64,000 nt of DNA from an uncultured Prevotella sp. (GCA_946548065.1 CAMNPM010000006.1:1-64000), one strand, 5' to 3'. Counted from the stretch's first letter, positions 16,891 through 25,534 are shown. Notes: a model not told the origin generated them from the letters alone. A program made the numbers and translations.

Positions 16891-19164
16891 TTATAGCGGA
16901 TCTACATCGTAATATACCTGTAGAGAAGAGAAACGACGGTCTGCGAGTATTTGCTGCTGAGCCAGGAGCAGATACTCGCGGACTTTTTTCATGTCAATGC
17001 CCAACTCCAACTTGAGCACCAGCTTGCGAATATTCTGTTGTTTCACCTTGGCCACCGATGGTTTGTCCGGGCCAAGCACACGCCCGCCAAACCACTGCCG
17101 CAACATGGTACCCATCTCAGTGGCTGCCTGCTGCACCATTCCATCCTGTCTGTGGTTCAAGAACACGTAGATGAGTCGGCAAAAAGGCGGATAGCGGAAC
17201 ATCTGACGCTCTGTTATCTGGTCTTTGTAAAGTGCCGTATAATCATTATGTACTACCTGACGGACCACAGGCAGGTCCTTCTGCTTGGTCTGAAGGATAA
17301 CAAGTCCCCGCTTGTTCTTACGACCAGCCCGGCCTGCCACCTGCGACATCATCATGAAGGAGTGTTCGTAGGCCCGGAAGTCGGGCATGTTCAGCATCGA
17401 ATCTGCGTTGACGATGCCTACAACAGACACATTGTCGAAGTCAAGTCCCTTTGATATCATCTGGGTACCGATGAGAATATTGGTACGCCCCGCTCCAAAG
17501 TCAGTGATGATACGCTCATAGGCATTGCGGGTGCGAGTGGTATCAAGATCCATGCGGGCAATACGTGCCTCTGGCAGCACTTCGCGCACCTGCTCCTCAA
17601 TCTTTTCAGTACCATATCCGTGGGTGCGCAGATCGGTCGAACCACAACAAGGACACTCGATAGGCACACTATAGGTACTCCCACAATAGTGGCACGTCAG
17701 CTGTTGCATCTGTCGATGGAGTGTCAACTTGACATCACAATGCTGACAGGTAGGCACCCATCCGCATTGGTGACACTCTATCTGAGGGGCAAAGCCACGG
17801 CGGTTCTGAAACAGGATAGCCTGCTCGCCTCGCTCCACCGCCTCGCGCACGCGCGTTATTAATAGAGGTGAAAACGCACCTGCCATCATCTTCCGGCGCT
17901 GCAGGTCAGCGGTGTCCACCACCTGAATCTCGGGCAGCTCCACTCCCTTGTACCGTTCCTTCAACTCCACCAGCCCATATTTCCCGGTCTTGGCATTATG
18001 ATAGCTTTCTATTGAAGGGGTTGCAGTGCCTAATAACACACGAGTATCCTGAATACGGGAAGCCAGCATGATGGCCACACTGCGGGCATGATACCGGGGC
18101 GACGGGTCTTGCTGCTTATAGCTTGTCTCATGTTCCTCGTCGACAATAATCAGTCCCAGTCGTTGAAAAGGCAGGAACACTGCCGAACGAGCACCAAGGA
18201 TGACATCATAGGGATTCTGAGAAAGTTGTTTCTGCCATATTTCCACACGTTCTGCATCAGAATAGCGCGAATGGTAAATACCCAACCGATTGCCGAAGAT
18301 GCGCTGCAGGCGCTGCATCATCTGTACCGTGAGTGCTATCTCCGGCAAAAGGTACAACACCTGCTGCTTCTTTTCAAGGGCTTGCAGGATGAGGTGAATA
18401 TAGATTTCTGTCTTTCCCGAACCCGTTACGCCATGCAGCAGCGTGACTTTCTTCTTCATCATCGACATCAGGATAGCATTATAAGCGTCCTGCTGGGCCA
18501 CACTGAGAGGCTTCACAAGGTCTGGACGATACTCTCCGCCGTGATTGAGACGCCCTACTTCCACCTCGTAGGTCTCTAATATCTGGCGTTTCTCCAACTG
18601 CCGGAGCGTTTCTGACGATGCCTGACTGGCATTCATCAGCTCTTCCTTGGTGACCTCCTGTTCTTGTACCGCCACCCCCTGCTGCTCATCCACAAGGTCC
18701 CAATGCGACAGTTCCAGATAGCAGGTAAAAGCCTCCAGCTGTTTCTTGGCCCTTGCCAGCACATTCAAGGCTACATGCAAGGCCGTGGCATTACGGTACT
18801 GTTGGGTTAAACGGATATATGTCTCCGTTTTAGGACGATAGCCATCCTCTGCTTTCAAACCTCCGGGGAGCGCGGCCTTGAAGACATCACCGATGGGCGA
18901 CAGATAGTAGTCGCTGATCCACTGCCACAGCAGCAGCTGTTCAGCCGTCACCATAGGCTGCTCATCAAGCACCTGCTGAATGGGCTTTACCTGGTAGCCG
19001 TCCGGTTTCACATCATGCTCCCTGGCCACAATACCAACATAGCGCTTAGAACGCCCGAAGCCTACCAGCACACGCATGCCTGTCTGTACAGACACACCAG
19101 CCGGAACAGCATAGGTAAACAACCCCTTCAGGGGCACTGGCAATATTACATCAACATACGTCAT
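16891..19164 (-). CDS. priA: primosomal replication protein N' (PriA helicase)
   Basis: 757-residue superfamily 2 helicase for replication restart. The N-terminal DNA-binding domain contains VILPVPLKGLFTY. The Walker A motif is LLHGVTGSGKTEIY, and DEEH is motif II. The cysteine pairs (CHQCGWVPTCQHC, then CHYCG and CPCC) bind zinc, as in PriA. The start at 19164 is chosen because a -7 box (TATCTTTGC, 19171-19179) lies directly upstream, putting the ATG only 7 nt past the box; an ATG at 19185 would lie upstream of the transcription start. Confidence 0.95.
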   Translation of the reverse strand: MTYVDVILPVPLKGLFTYAVPAGVSVQTGMRVLVGFGRSKRYVGIVAREHDVKPDGYQVKPIQQVLDEQPMVTAEQLLLWQWISDYYLSPIGDVFKAALPGGLKAEDGYRPKTETYIRLTQQYRNATALHVALNVLARAKKQLEAFTCYLELSHWDLVDEQQGVAVQEQEVTKEELMNASQASSETLRQLEKRQILETYEVEVGRLNHGGEYRPDLVKPLSVAQQDAYNAILMSMMKKKVTLLHGVTGSGKTEIYIHLILQALEKKQQVLYLLPEIALTVQMMQRLQRIFGNRLGIYHSRYSDAERVEIWQKQLSQNPYDVILGARSAVFLPFQRLGLIIVDEEHETSYKQQDPSPRYHARSVAIMLASRIQDTRVLLGTATPSIESYHNAKTGKYGLVELKERYKGVELPEIQVVDTADLQRRKMMAGAFSPLLITRVREAVERGEQAILFQNRRGFAPQIECHQCGWVPTCQHCDVKLTLHRQMQQLTCHYCGSTYSVPIECPCCGSTDLRTHGYGTEKIEEQVREVLPEARIARMDLDTTRTRNAYERIITDFGAGRTNILIGTQMISKGLDFDNVSVVGIVNADSMLNMPDFRAYEHSFMMMSQVAGRAGRKNKRGLVILQTKQKDLPVVRQVVHNDYTALYKDQITERQMFRYPPFCRLIYVFLNHRQDGMVQQAATEMGTMLRQWFGGRVLGPDKPSVAKVKQQNIRKLVLKLELGIDMKKVREYLLLAQQQILADRRFSSLQVYYDVDPL

Positions 19165-19170
19165 CAGCCT

Positions 19171-19179
19171 GCAAAGATA
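19171..19179 (-). promoter_or_regulatory. promoter -7 box for priA
   Basis: TATCTTTGC on the minus strand, ending 7 nt before the priA ATG. It predicts a transcript with almost no leader. Confidence 0.5.
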
Positions 19180-19231
19180 GTGCAAATCAAGAGAAACACC
19201 AAATTTATTTTGTTTTTTCAGAATAATTGCT

Positions 19232-19240
19232 TATCTTTGC
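19232..19240 (+). promoter_or_regulatory. promoter -7 box for the purine nucleoside phosphorylase gene
   Basis: TATCTTTGC, 32 nt upstream of the ATG. Confidence 0.55.
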
Positions 19241-19272
19241 AGCACATACATTAACTATTTATAAACCGAAAC

Positions 19273-20088
19273 ATGATGTACGAACAAATTCTTGAAACAG
19301 CATCTTGGCTGAAGGCAAAAATCAGCTCAAGTCCCAAGACTGCTATCGTGCTTGGCACTGGTCTTGGACAATTAGCCTCAGAAATCACCGACAAGACTGA
19401 GTTTCCTTATAGTGACATTCCCAACTTTCCGGTCTCTACCGTTGAAGGTCATTCGGGCAAGCTCATCTTCGGAAAACTGGGTGGTATTGACATCCTTGCC
19501 ATGCAGGGACGCTTCCATTACTATGAGGGCTACTCGATGAAAGAAGTGACTTTCCCCGTTCGCGTGATGTATGAACTGGGCATCAAGACCCTCTTCGTGT
19601 CAAATGCGGCAGGTGGCATGAATCCCGACTTCAATATTGGCGACCTGATGATTATCACCGACCATATCAACTTGTTCCCCGAGCACCCCTTGCGAGGCAA
19701 GAACTTCCCTACGGGACCACGTTTCCCGGATATGCACGAGACCTACGACCAGCAGCTCATCAAGGAAGCCACCAGCATTGCCAAGGAGAAGGGCATACAT
19801 CTTGACTATGGTGTATATGTGGGCGTACAGGGTCCCACCTTCGAGACCCCGGCAGAATACAAGATGTATCGTCTGCTTGGCGGTGACGCTGTAGGCATGT
19901 CCACCATTCCTGAAGTTATCGTGGCCCACCATTGCGGCATTCGCACCTTCGGTGTCTCCGTCATCACGGACTTAGGCGGATTCGACGACCCCGTAGAAGT
20001 CAGCCACGAGGAGGTACAGGAGGCTGCTAACAAGGCGCAGCCTTTGATGACTGAAATTATGCGTGAAATGATTAAGCGGGCAGAATAG
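19273..20088 (+). CDS. purine-nucleoside phosphorylase
   Basis: Splits inosine or guanosine with phosphate into base and ribose-1-phosphate (purine salvage). The 271 residues match the trimeric (PNP-I/PunA) family: VLGTGLGQLA, the VEGHSGKL phosphate loop, the QGRFHYYEGY substrate segment, SNAAGGMNP, and GVQGPTFETPAEYKM near residue 190-200. ATG 19273 is followed directly by a second ATG. The thiL gene begins 8 nt after the stop, so the two are probably cotranscribed. Confidence 0.95.
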   Translation: MMYEQILETASWLKAKISSSPKTAIVLGTGLGQLASEITDKTEFPYSDIPNFPVSTVEGHSGKLIFGKLGGIDILAMQGRFHYYEGYSMKEVTFPVRVMYELGIKTLFVSNAAGGMNPDFNIGDLMIITDHINLFPEHPLRGKNFPTGPRFPDMHETYDQQLIKEATSIAKEKGIHLDYGVYVGVQGPTFETPAEYKMYRLLGGDAVGMSTIPEVIVAHHCGIRTFGVSVITDLGGFDDPVEVSHEEVQEAANKAQPLMTEIMREMIKRAE

Positions 20089-20096
20089 ATGGAAAG

Positions 20097-21203
20097 ATGG
20101 AAATCCAAGCATTAGGAGAATTCGGACTTATCGACCGACTGACGAAAGATATCAAGCCCCAGAACGAATCGACAAGATACAGCATAGGCGACGACTGTGC
20201 CGTACTGCATTATCCCAATACAGAGGTACTGGTCACCACCGACATGCTGATGGAGGGTGTACACTTCGACCTCACCTACACCAGCCTGCAGCATTTGGGA
20301 TACAAGTCGGCAATGGTGAACATCAGCGACATCTTTGCCATGAATGGCACTCCCCGCCAGATGACGGTCTCGCTGGCACTGTCGAAACGATTCACGGTGG
20401 AAGACGTAGAACAGTTTTATACCGGTCTGCGCTTAGCATGCGAGAAATGGGGAGTTGACATCGTAGGAGGCGACACCACCAGCAGCTATACCGGTTTGGC
20501 CATCAGCATCACCTGCATCGGTGAAGCCCGCAAGGAAGACATCGTCTATCGCAACGGTGCTCACGAGACCGACCTCATCTGTGTCAGTGGAGACTTAGGA
20601 GCCGCCTACATGGGACTTCAATTACTGGAACGCGAAAAAGCCGTTTACTACGAACAGGTGAATGAGTTGCAGAAGAAGATTGCTGAAGCGAAAGCAAACG
20701 GTGACAACCAAAAGCTGTCAGCACTCAACGCGCAACTATCAACACTTGCCTCACCCGACTTCTCGGGCAAGGAATACCTGTTGCAACGCCAGCTCAAGGC
20801 TGAAGCCCGGGGCGATGTCGTACAGCGACTCCGCGAGGCAGGCATCCATCCCACAGCCATGATGGATATCAGCGACGGACTGTCCAGCGAACTGATGCAC
20901 ATCTGCAAGCAGTCAAACGTTGGCTGTCGTATTTTCGAGAAACAGATACCTATCGACTACCAGACTGCCGTGATGGCTGAAGAGCTGAACATGAACGTCA
21001 CCACCTGTGCCTTGAATGGCGGAGAGGACTACGAGCTACTCTTCACCGTTCCCATTGGCGACCATGAGAAGATTCAGCAAATGGATGACATCCGGCTCAT
21101 CGGACACATCACACAGGCCAGTCTAGGACATGTCCTGGTAACCCGCGATGACCAAGAATTTGAGCTCAAAGCACAAGGATGGACGATGGAAAAGAGCCAA
21201 TAA
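20097..21203 (+). CDS. thiL: thiamine-monophosphate kinase
   Basis: Phosphorylates thiamine phosphate to the diphosphate cofactor. 368 residues with the ThiL signatures GDDCAVL and TTDMLMEGVHFD (ATP/Mg binding), GGDTTSS, DISDGLSSEL and NGGEDYELLF. The helical stretch at about 180-220 (EQVNELQKKIAEAKANGDNQ) is longer and more charged than I expect for the family and may be a small insertion. A strong terminator follows. Confidence 0.93.
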   Translation: MEIQALGEFGLIDRLTKDIKPQNESTRYSIGDDCAVLHYPNTEVLVTTDMLMEGVHFDLTYTSLQHLGYKSAMVNISDIFAMNGTPRQMTVSLALSKRFTVEDVEQFYTGLRLACEKWGVDIVGGDTTSSYTGLAISITCIGEARKEDIVYRNGAHETDLICVSGDLGAAYMGLQLLEREKAVYYEQVNELQKKIAEAKANGDNQKLSALNAQLSTLASPDFSGKEYLLQRQLKAEARGDVVQRLREAGIHPTAMMDISDGLSSELMHICKQSNVGCRIFEKQIPIDYQTAVMAEELNMNVTTCALNGGEDYELLFTVPIGDHEKIQQMDDIRLIGHITQASLGHVLVTRDDQEFELKAQGWTMEKSQ

Positions 21204-21221
21204 AAAAATATTTTCAAAAAT

Positions 21222-21253
21222 AATCGGCCAAAAGTTTGGCCGATTCATTTTTT
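21222..21253 (+). terminator. intrinsic terminator after thiL
   Basis: Perfect 11-bp stem AATCGGCCAAA/TTTGGCCGATT with a 2-nt loop, followed by CATTTTTTC. Confidence 0.85.
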
Positions 21254-21258
21254 CTTCG

Positions 21259-21267
21259 TACCTTTGC
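21259..21267 (+). promoter_or_regulatory. promoter -7 box for tRNA-Phe
   Basis: TACCTTTGC 41 nt before the tRNA 5' end, just after the thiL terminator. Confidence 0.6.
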
Positions 21268-21308
21268 ACCCGCAATCAAGAGGATTGCCTTAGTGAAACT
21301 TAATGAAT

Positions 21309-21381
21309 GGTGCCTTAGCTCAGTTGGTAGAGCATCGGACTGAAAATCCGTGTGTCCCCGGTTCGATTCCTGGAGGTACCA
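21309..21381 (+). tRNA. tRNA-Phe (GAA)
   Basis: 73 nt fold as a cloverleaf: acceptor GGTGCCT/AGGTACC with one G-T pair, D arm GCTC...GAGC, anticodon stem TCGGA/TCCG(T) with loop CTGAAAA, so anticodon GAA at 21342-21344, and T loop TTCGATT. One C-T mismatch sits in the T stem. The CCA end is not encoded. A terminator follows at 21401. Confidence 0.95.
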
Positions 21382-21400
21382 CTTTCCTCCTTTCATTATG

Positions 21401-21437
21401 AACCCCGTTTACGACATTTGTTGTAGCGGGGTTTTTC
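21401..21437 (+). terminator. intrinsic terminator after tRNA-Phe
   Basis: AACCCCG pairs with CGGGGTT across a partly paired TTACGAC...TTGTAG interior, then TTTTTC. Confidence 0.75.
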
Positions 21438-21458
21438 ATTAACATAAAAATAAAGACT

Positions 21459-22277
21459 ATGGGAATTGTAATTGGAATAGACGTTGGCATATCTACCACG
21501 AAAATAGTAGGACTGAGGGACGGAAGGGTTGTTTCACCCATCCGTATTACTGCTGCCGACCAAGTAACCTCGCTCTATGGAGCATTCGGAAAGTATCTGC
21601 ACGACAACAAGATTAGTCTTCAGGACGTAGAGCAAGTGATGCTTACCGGCGTGGGAGCAGCCTATATCGACGACCCCGTCTATGGAATTCCTACCAAGAA
21701 GGTCGACGAATTCATTGCCGATGGTTTGGGTGCTCGTTTCGAAAGCGGACTCGACAAGGCCATTGTTGTTTCCATGGGTACAGGTACGAGCTTTGTACAG
21801 TGCAACGGCAATGACATCCGCCATATCGGGGGCATCGGCATTGGAGGAGGCACCTTACAAGGTCTGGCGCGCGTCATGCTCAACACCCGCGACTATAAAC
21901 AAATACAAAGCCTGGCCATGAAGGGCGACATCCGCAACATCAACCTCCGAATAGGCGACATTTCCACTCATCCCCTGCCCGGACTCCCCATGGAGGCTAC
22001 CGCCTCACTGTTCTCGAAAGCACAATACAATGCCTGCCAAGAGGATATCGCCCTGGGAATCATTGTGATGGTGCTTCAGACCATCGGGTCGGCAGCCATA
22101 TTGTCATCGCTGAATTCTGGCATCAAGGACTTCGTGCTGATAGGCAACCTGACGCTCGTGCCACAATGCAAGGACATCTACCCCATGCTGGAGAAGCTGT
22201 ATAACGTACATTTCCACATACCCAAATACTCTGAGTTCTGCACAGCTATCGGGGCTGCACTAAGCCATAAGCATTAG
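21459..22277 (+). CDS. type II pantothenate kinase
   Basis: Phosphorylates pantothenate in the first step of coenzyme A synthesis. 272 residues with the ASKHA-fold phosphate-1 motif GIDVGISTTKIVGL at the N terminus, SMGTGTSFV in the middle and GGIGIGGGTLQGLA after it, the pattern of the eukaryote/Staphylococcus-type PanK-II. The closing VLIGNLTLVP and TAIGAALS complete the adenosine site. It is set apart by the terminator behind tRNA-Phe. The last 4 bp overlap the convergent mgtC-like gene. Confidence 0.85.
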   Translation: MGIVIGIDVGISTTKIVGLRDGRVVSPIRITAADQVTSLYGAFGKYLHDNKISLQDVEQVMLTGVGAAYIDDPVYGIPTKKVDEFIADGLGARFESGLDKAIVVSMGTGTSFVQCNGNDIRHIGGIGIGGGTLQGLARVMLNTRDYKQIQSLAMKGDIRNINLRIGDISTHPLPGLPMEATASLFSKAQYNACQEDIALGIIVMVLQTIGSAAILSSLNSGIKDFVLIGNLTLVPQCKDIYPMLEKLYNVHFHIPKYSEFCTAIGAALSHKH

Positions 22278-22729
22278 GATGCTTTCCTATGCTTGTCGAA
22301 CTTATGGAGGAAGTAATTAAAAGCCTCCAGACCAGCCAGCACCAGCACCGTGCTGACTATAGCCAGCTTGTACATGCCACCACCGCAAGCCAGACCAATG
22401 GCAGCCACCACCCATACACCGGCTGCTGTGGTCAAACCGCTCACAATGTTCTCCGTCTTGCGGAAGATAATCGTACCGGCACCAATAAAACCTATACCGC
22501 TTACCACTTGGGCAGCTACGCGGGAAACGTCCCATCGCTGCAGTTCATTGTTCATGGCGTCTGAAAAGCCATAAGCCGAAACCACCATGAACAATGCAGA
22601 ACCCAAGGCCACCAGAAAGTGCGTACGGAAACCGGCCTCCTTAGAACGGTATTCACGCTCAAGGCCAATCAAGCCACCCAACAAAGCTGCAACAAAGATA
22701 CGCAGCATCAATTCATATTCGTAATCCAT
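22274..22729 (-). CDS. MgtC/SapB family membrane protein
   Basis: 151 residues with four hydrophobic helices. The family core LLGGLIGLEREYRSKEAGFRTHFLVALGSALFMVVS contains the conserved Arg-Glu and Arg-Thr-His pairs, followed by AAQVVSGIGFIGAGTI. MgtC proteins help survival in low Mg2+ and act on F-type ATPase in pathogens; the general role here is unknown. It lacks the C-terminal cytoplasmic domain of Salmonella MgtC, like many Bacteroidetes members. Confidence 0.88.
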   Translation of the reverse strand: MDYEYELMLRIFVAALLGGLIGLEREYRSKEAGFRTHFLVALGSALFMVVSAYGFSDAMNNELQRWDVSRVAAQVVSGIGFIGAGTIIFRKTENIVSGLTTAAGVWVVAAIGLACGGGMYKLAIVSTVLVLAGLEAFNYFLHKFDKHRKAS

Positions 22730-22755
22730 CGTTCACTCGTTATTTTAGTTACTAT

Positions 22756-23280
22756 TTAATTCATGTGCAAAGGTAAGGATAACTGGCGTACTTCGGCATT
22801 CATCATGCGCTGCACTTCGCGCATGGTACAATGGCCGTACACTGCCAGAATCGCTTTATTGAAGATACCGTGCCCCACGGCTATCACCTGACAGCCCGGA
22901 TAGGTTGCTGTGATATAGTCAAGAAATGTACGCGCACGAGAGAGGAGGGCATCCTGGCTCTCAATATCATCAGGCCAGGGCTCATCGCGCAGGTCGGGAA
23001 TAAAGCGTCCGGTAAAACTGCCCCAGTCGCGTTCACGGAGCAGCGGTGTCGTAGCAACGGGGAGCCCATGGGGCTTGGCAATGATTTCCGCAGTCTGAAT
23101 AGCACGGCGCAAGTCGCTCGACACCACCGCATGAATGGTCTCTGCAGCCAGTCGACGAGCTACACAAAGGGCCTGTTCCCTACCCCGCTGGTTGAGGTCT
23201 CCCTGGGTCTGTCCCTGCATAATCTGGCGAGCATTATCAAAGGTCTCACCGTGACGGACTAAAAAAATAACGGTCTCCAT
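22756..23280 (-). CDS. histidine phosphatase superfamily protein (phosphoglycerate-mutase-like)
   Basis: 174 residues. The catalytic motif is FLVRHGETFDNAR, the second Arg is in VSSDLRRAIQTAEII, the acidic acceptor lies in LLRERDWGSFTG, and the second catalytic His is in VIAVGHGIFNKAIL. It may be a broad phosphatase or a cobalamin/sugar phosphatase (CobC/GpmB type). The start at 23280 lies 5 nt after a TACTTTTGC box, so the mRNA should be essentially leaderless; ATG 23319 lies upstream of that promoter. Its promoter and first codons are duplicated at 23731-23782. Confidence 0.88.
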   Translation of the reverse strand: METVIFLVRHGETFDNARQIMQGQTQGDLNQRGREQALCVARRLAAETIHAVVSSDLRRAIQTAEIIAKPHGLPVATTPLLRERDWGSFTGRFIPDLRDEPWPDDIESQDALLSRARTFLDYITATYPGCQVIAVGHGIFNKAILAVYGHCTMREVQRMMNAEVRQLSLPLHMN

Positions 23281-23324
23281 GGTTGCAAAAGTAACAATTA
23301 TTTCGTACATTTGCAACAAAAATC
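23273..23324. repeat. 52-bp direct repeat, copy 1 (divergent promoter)
   Basis: Identical to 23731-23782 at 50 of 52 positions. It contains a leftward box (TACTTTTGC) for the phosphatase gene and a rightward box (TACATTTGC, 23306-23314), whose TTG elements overlap the opposite promoter. Confidence 0.9.
23306..23314 (+). promoter_or_regulatory. rightward promoter feeding the intergenic RNA candidate
   Basis: TACATTTGC with a TTG 20 nt upstream (23283-23285). The next protein gene is 480 nt away and has its own copy of this promoter, so this one must make a different transcript. Confidence 0.6.
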
Positions 23325-23443
23325 TATTTTAATAATCGGATTTTCAAATAATTTTGTAACTTCCTAAAATCCGCAGATAATTTTTCGAGTACCTATTACA
23401 CATATTTTTGCATCGCTTTAGAGTCGCTTCAGGCAGGGAGATG

Positions 23444-23493
23444 CCATACACATACCATACACATACCATACACATACCATACACATACCATAC
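23444..23493 (+). repeat. 11-bp tandem repeat CCATACACATA, 4.5 copies
   Basis: Perfect copies within the loop of the 13-bp inverted repeat. Confidence 0.9.
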
Positions 23494-23604
23494 CCTTGAG
23501 CATGGCTACAATATGGCATCATAGGGAGAAAACCGAGGCATCTCCCTGCATAACCACTACCAGCTATATGCGAAATGGATCAGAGACGTCCCCTGATCTA
23601 CATA

Positions 23605-23665
23605 TTCGGTAATTTGGCTGAATATTTTTCGGCAACTTGGCTTGATTTTATTCGGTAATTTGGCT
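23605..23665 (+). repeat. 23-bp tandem repeat, three copies
   Basis: TTCGGTAATTTGGCT cores start at 23605, 23628 (two changes) and 23651. Confidence 0.85.
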
Positions 23666-23674
23666 TTTTTGCTC

Positions 23675-23730
23675 GGCAGGGCTTCAAGTATCATTTGTTT
23701 ACTTGAAGCCCTGCCTATTTATATTTTTTT
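23675..23730 (+). terminator. strong intrinsic terminator
   Basis: Perfect 16-bp stem GGCAGGGCTTCAAGTA/TACTTGAAGCCCTGCC with a 9-nt loop, followed by TATTTATATTTTTTT. Confidence 0.9.
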
Positions 23731-23782
23731 GTCTCCATAGTTGCAAAAATAACAATTATTTCGTACATTTGCAACAAAAATC
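23731..23782. repeat. 52-bp direct repeat, copy 2
   Basis: Carries the rightward box TACATTTGC (23764-23772) that drives the HdeD-like gene. Leftward it still has a TATTTTTGC box and an ATG-GAG-AC start identical to the phosphatase gene, which then runs into a stop after seven codons: a relic 5' end. Confidence 0.9.
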
Positions 23783-23794
23783 AAAGAAAAGACT

Positions 23795-24457
23795 ATGAAA
23801 ATATTCCAGAGTTCTATTTTCCGTGCAGTCTGCGCCATTGTGATAGGCGCGCTGATCATCAAGTATCCTGACCAAGGTGTAACATGGCTGACAATGGCTA
23901 TTGGCGGGTTGTTCCTGCTGTCGGGCATCATCGCCCTCCTAGCCTTCTGGCAGGCGAAGCGACATGCTAACGAGTATACCATTACCGACCGGGAAGGAAG
24001 GGTAATCAGTGGTACTCAGCCTACATTCCCGATTGTAGGACTGGGCAGCGTGATTCTGGGTCTGGTACTGATATTGACCCCCAACGCTTTTATCAATGGA
24101 CTCATGTATATGCTGGCAGCAGTTCTGATACTGGGCGGCATCACACAGCTGATGAGTTTGCTGTCAGCACGACGGCTGGGCAGCATACCCTTCGGTTTCT
24201 GGGTCTGTCCGTCGCTCATTCTGCTGACGGGACTGTTCGTCGTCTTCAAACCGATGGAAAGTGCGGAACTGCCACTGCTTATCCTGGGGTGGTGTTCGAT
24301 ACTCTATGGTGTAATAGAGTTGATAAATACGCTGAAGATATACAACATCCGTAAAGCCACCGACCGGCAAGGCGAGGAGGACAAGGAACTGCCAGTCGCA
24401 GAGGAGATTAGTTCGGAACTAGGCACGGGCGAGGAAGAAAAGACCACAATGCCTTAA
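23795..24457 (+). CDS. HdeD/DUF308 family membrane protein
   Basis: 220 residues with six hydrophobic helices in three pairs, the HdeD/DUF308 pattern (VCAIVIGALIIKYPDQGVTWLTMAIGGLFLLSGIIAL repeated in outline at about 75-120 and 130-175), then a charged Glu-rich cytoplasmic tail. HdeD is an acid-stress membrane protein in enterics; the role here is unknown. The promoter is the second copy of the duplicated divergent promoter. The stop overlaps the stop of the convergent LacI-type gene. Confidence 0.85.
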   Translation: MKIFQSSIFRAVCAIVIGALIIKYPDQGVTWLTMAIGGLFLLSGIIALLAFWQAKRHANEYTITDREGRVISGTQPTFPIVGLGSVILGLVLILTPNAFINGLMYMLAAVLILGGITQLMSLLSARRLGSIPFGFWVCPSLILLTGLFVVFKPMESAELPLLILGWCSILYGVIELINTLKIYNIRKATDRQGEEDKELPVAEEISSELGTGEEEKTTMP

Positions 24458-25458
24458 TATCTGCGCGTACTTTCGCGGATTTCGAGATGAGCCTTGACAA
24501 CAATGTGTTGTACGCTGTCATCGCCACACATCTGATTGAGCAGCAGGCGGAAAGCCTCGATGCCTATTTCTCGCAGGTTTTGCTTGACGAAGGACACGCG
24601 GGGGTGGGACATTTCTGCCACCCAGTCGCTCACATAGCCTACAATAGACACCTGTCCGGGAATCTGAAATCCTTGGCTACTGACAGCTTGCAGAGCAGCA
24701 ATGGCCAGTAGTCCGTGGGCCGCAATAATGGCATCTGGCGGTTCTGGTAAACTAAGCAGTTCAAGAGTGTCGGAGAGCCCATTATTGAAACTGATATGAT
24801 GACACTTCACCAATTCCTTCCTGATGGGAATACCATGTTCACGTAGTGCCTCCAGATACCCGTGCTTGCGCTTGATGGTTTGCTCCATGCAGTTGAGCCC
24901 GCCAAGAAAGGCTATTCTCCTGGATCCACTGTCGATGAGCGTCTTGGTGACCTCATAGGCGGAGTCCACATCATTGATGTAGACTGACGAGACATCAATG
25001 TCAGGCACCCTGTCGAACACCACCACGGGAACTTGAAGCTGCCGCAGCCGGAGAATATGCGAGAAATCGGTGGTATCTTGCGAGGGACAAATAATCAAGC
25101 CTTCGACATGCATATTAAGAAGCAGGTCTACGCAGTCTTTCTCATTCGCATAGGTATCGCCGCTGTCTGTAATGATGCACATATAGCCAGCTTGGCGGGC
25201 CTCGTGCTCAATACGCTTGACAATCTGCGAATAATAATTGAACGACACATCAGGCACTACCACTCCTATGGTATGGGTGGTGTCATAGCGCAGACTGGCG
25301 GCAAAGGGATTAGGGCGATAGCCGTTCTCTCGTGCCAGTTCCTCTATCTGTTTCCGCAGCTCCGGACTCACACCCTCAAGCCCCCGCAAGGCACGAGAAA
25401 CAGTGGAGGCATTGACCCCCAACTTACGAGCTATATCGCGTTGTGAAATATGTTTCAT
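24454..25458 (-). CDS. LacI-family transcriptional regulator
   Basis: 334 residues. Residues 1-50 are the helix-turn-helix and hinge (ISQRDIARKLGVNASTVSRALRG, then RENGYRPNPFAASLR). The remainder is the periplasmic-binding-like ligand domain starting TIGVVVPDVSFNYYSQIVKRIEHEA. Start 25458 is chosen because it gives the standard LacI N terminus and follows a -7 box at 25482-25490. Three palindromes containing GCAA...TTGC lie in the divergent intergenic region, so it probably regulates itself and the secreted beta-helix gene, responding to a sugar not identifiable here. Confidence 0.92.
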   Translation of the reverse strand: MKHISQRDIARKLGVNASTVSRALRGLEGVSPELRKQIEELARENGYRPNPFAASLRYDTTHTIGVVVPDVSFNYYSQIVKRIEHEARQAGYMCIITDSGDTYANEKDCVDLLLNMHVEGLIICPSQDTTDFSHILRLRQLQVPVVVFDRVPDIDVSSVYINDVDSAYEVTKTLIDSGSRRIAFLGGLNCMEQTIKRKHGYLEALREHGIPIRKELVKCHHISFNNGLSDTLELLSLPEPPDAIIAAHGLLAIAALQAVSSQGFQIPGQVSIVGYVSDWVAEMSHPRVSFVKQNLREIGIEAFRLLLNQMCGDDSVQHIVVKAHLEIRESTRRY

Positions 25459-25512
25459 AATCCTATGCGCAAAAATTCTTGGCAAAGATAATAAATTTCT
25501 CGCAACACATAC

Positions 25513-25524
25513 GCAACATGTTGC
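25513..25524. promoter_or_regulatory. putative LacI-type operator 1
   Basis: GCAACATGTTGC, a perfect 12-bp palindrome about 23 bp upstream of the regulator's -7 box, near its expected -33 element. Confidence 0.6.
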
Positions 25525-25534
25525 AGGAATCTTA

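Larger units (their letters stand above)
23320..23730 (+). ncRNA. candidate structured non-coding RNA between duplicated promoters
   Basis: About 400 nt run from a promoter (23306-23314) to a strong terminator (23675-23730) with no good reading frame. Inside are a perfect 13-bp inverted repeat (23433-23445 with 23537-23549) enclosing 4.5 copies of an 11-bp CCATACACATA repeat (23444-23493), and three copies of TTCGGTAATTTGGCT or a close variant every 23 bp (23605, 23628, 23651). Alternatives are an inserted non-coding element flanked by the 52-bp repeats or a decayed gene. Confidence 0.45.

Noticed and set aside
23444..23665. CRISPR array
   Set aside because: The 11-bp units are contiguous without spacers, the 23-bp units have AT-rich near-constant gaps, and no cas gene is present.
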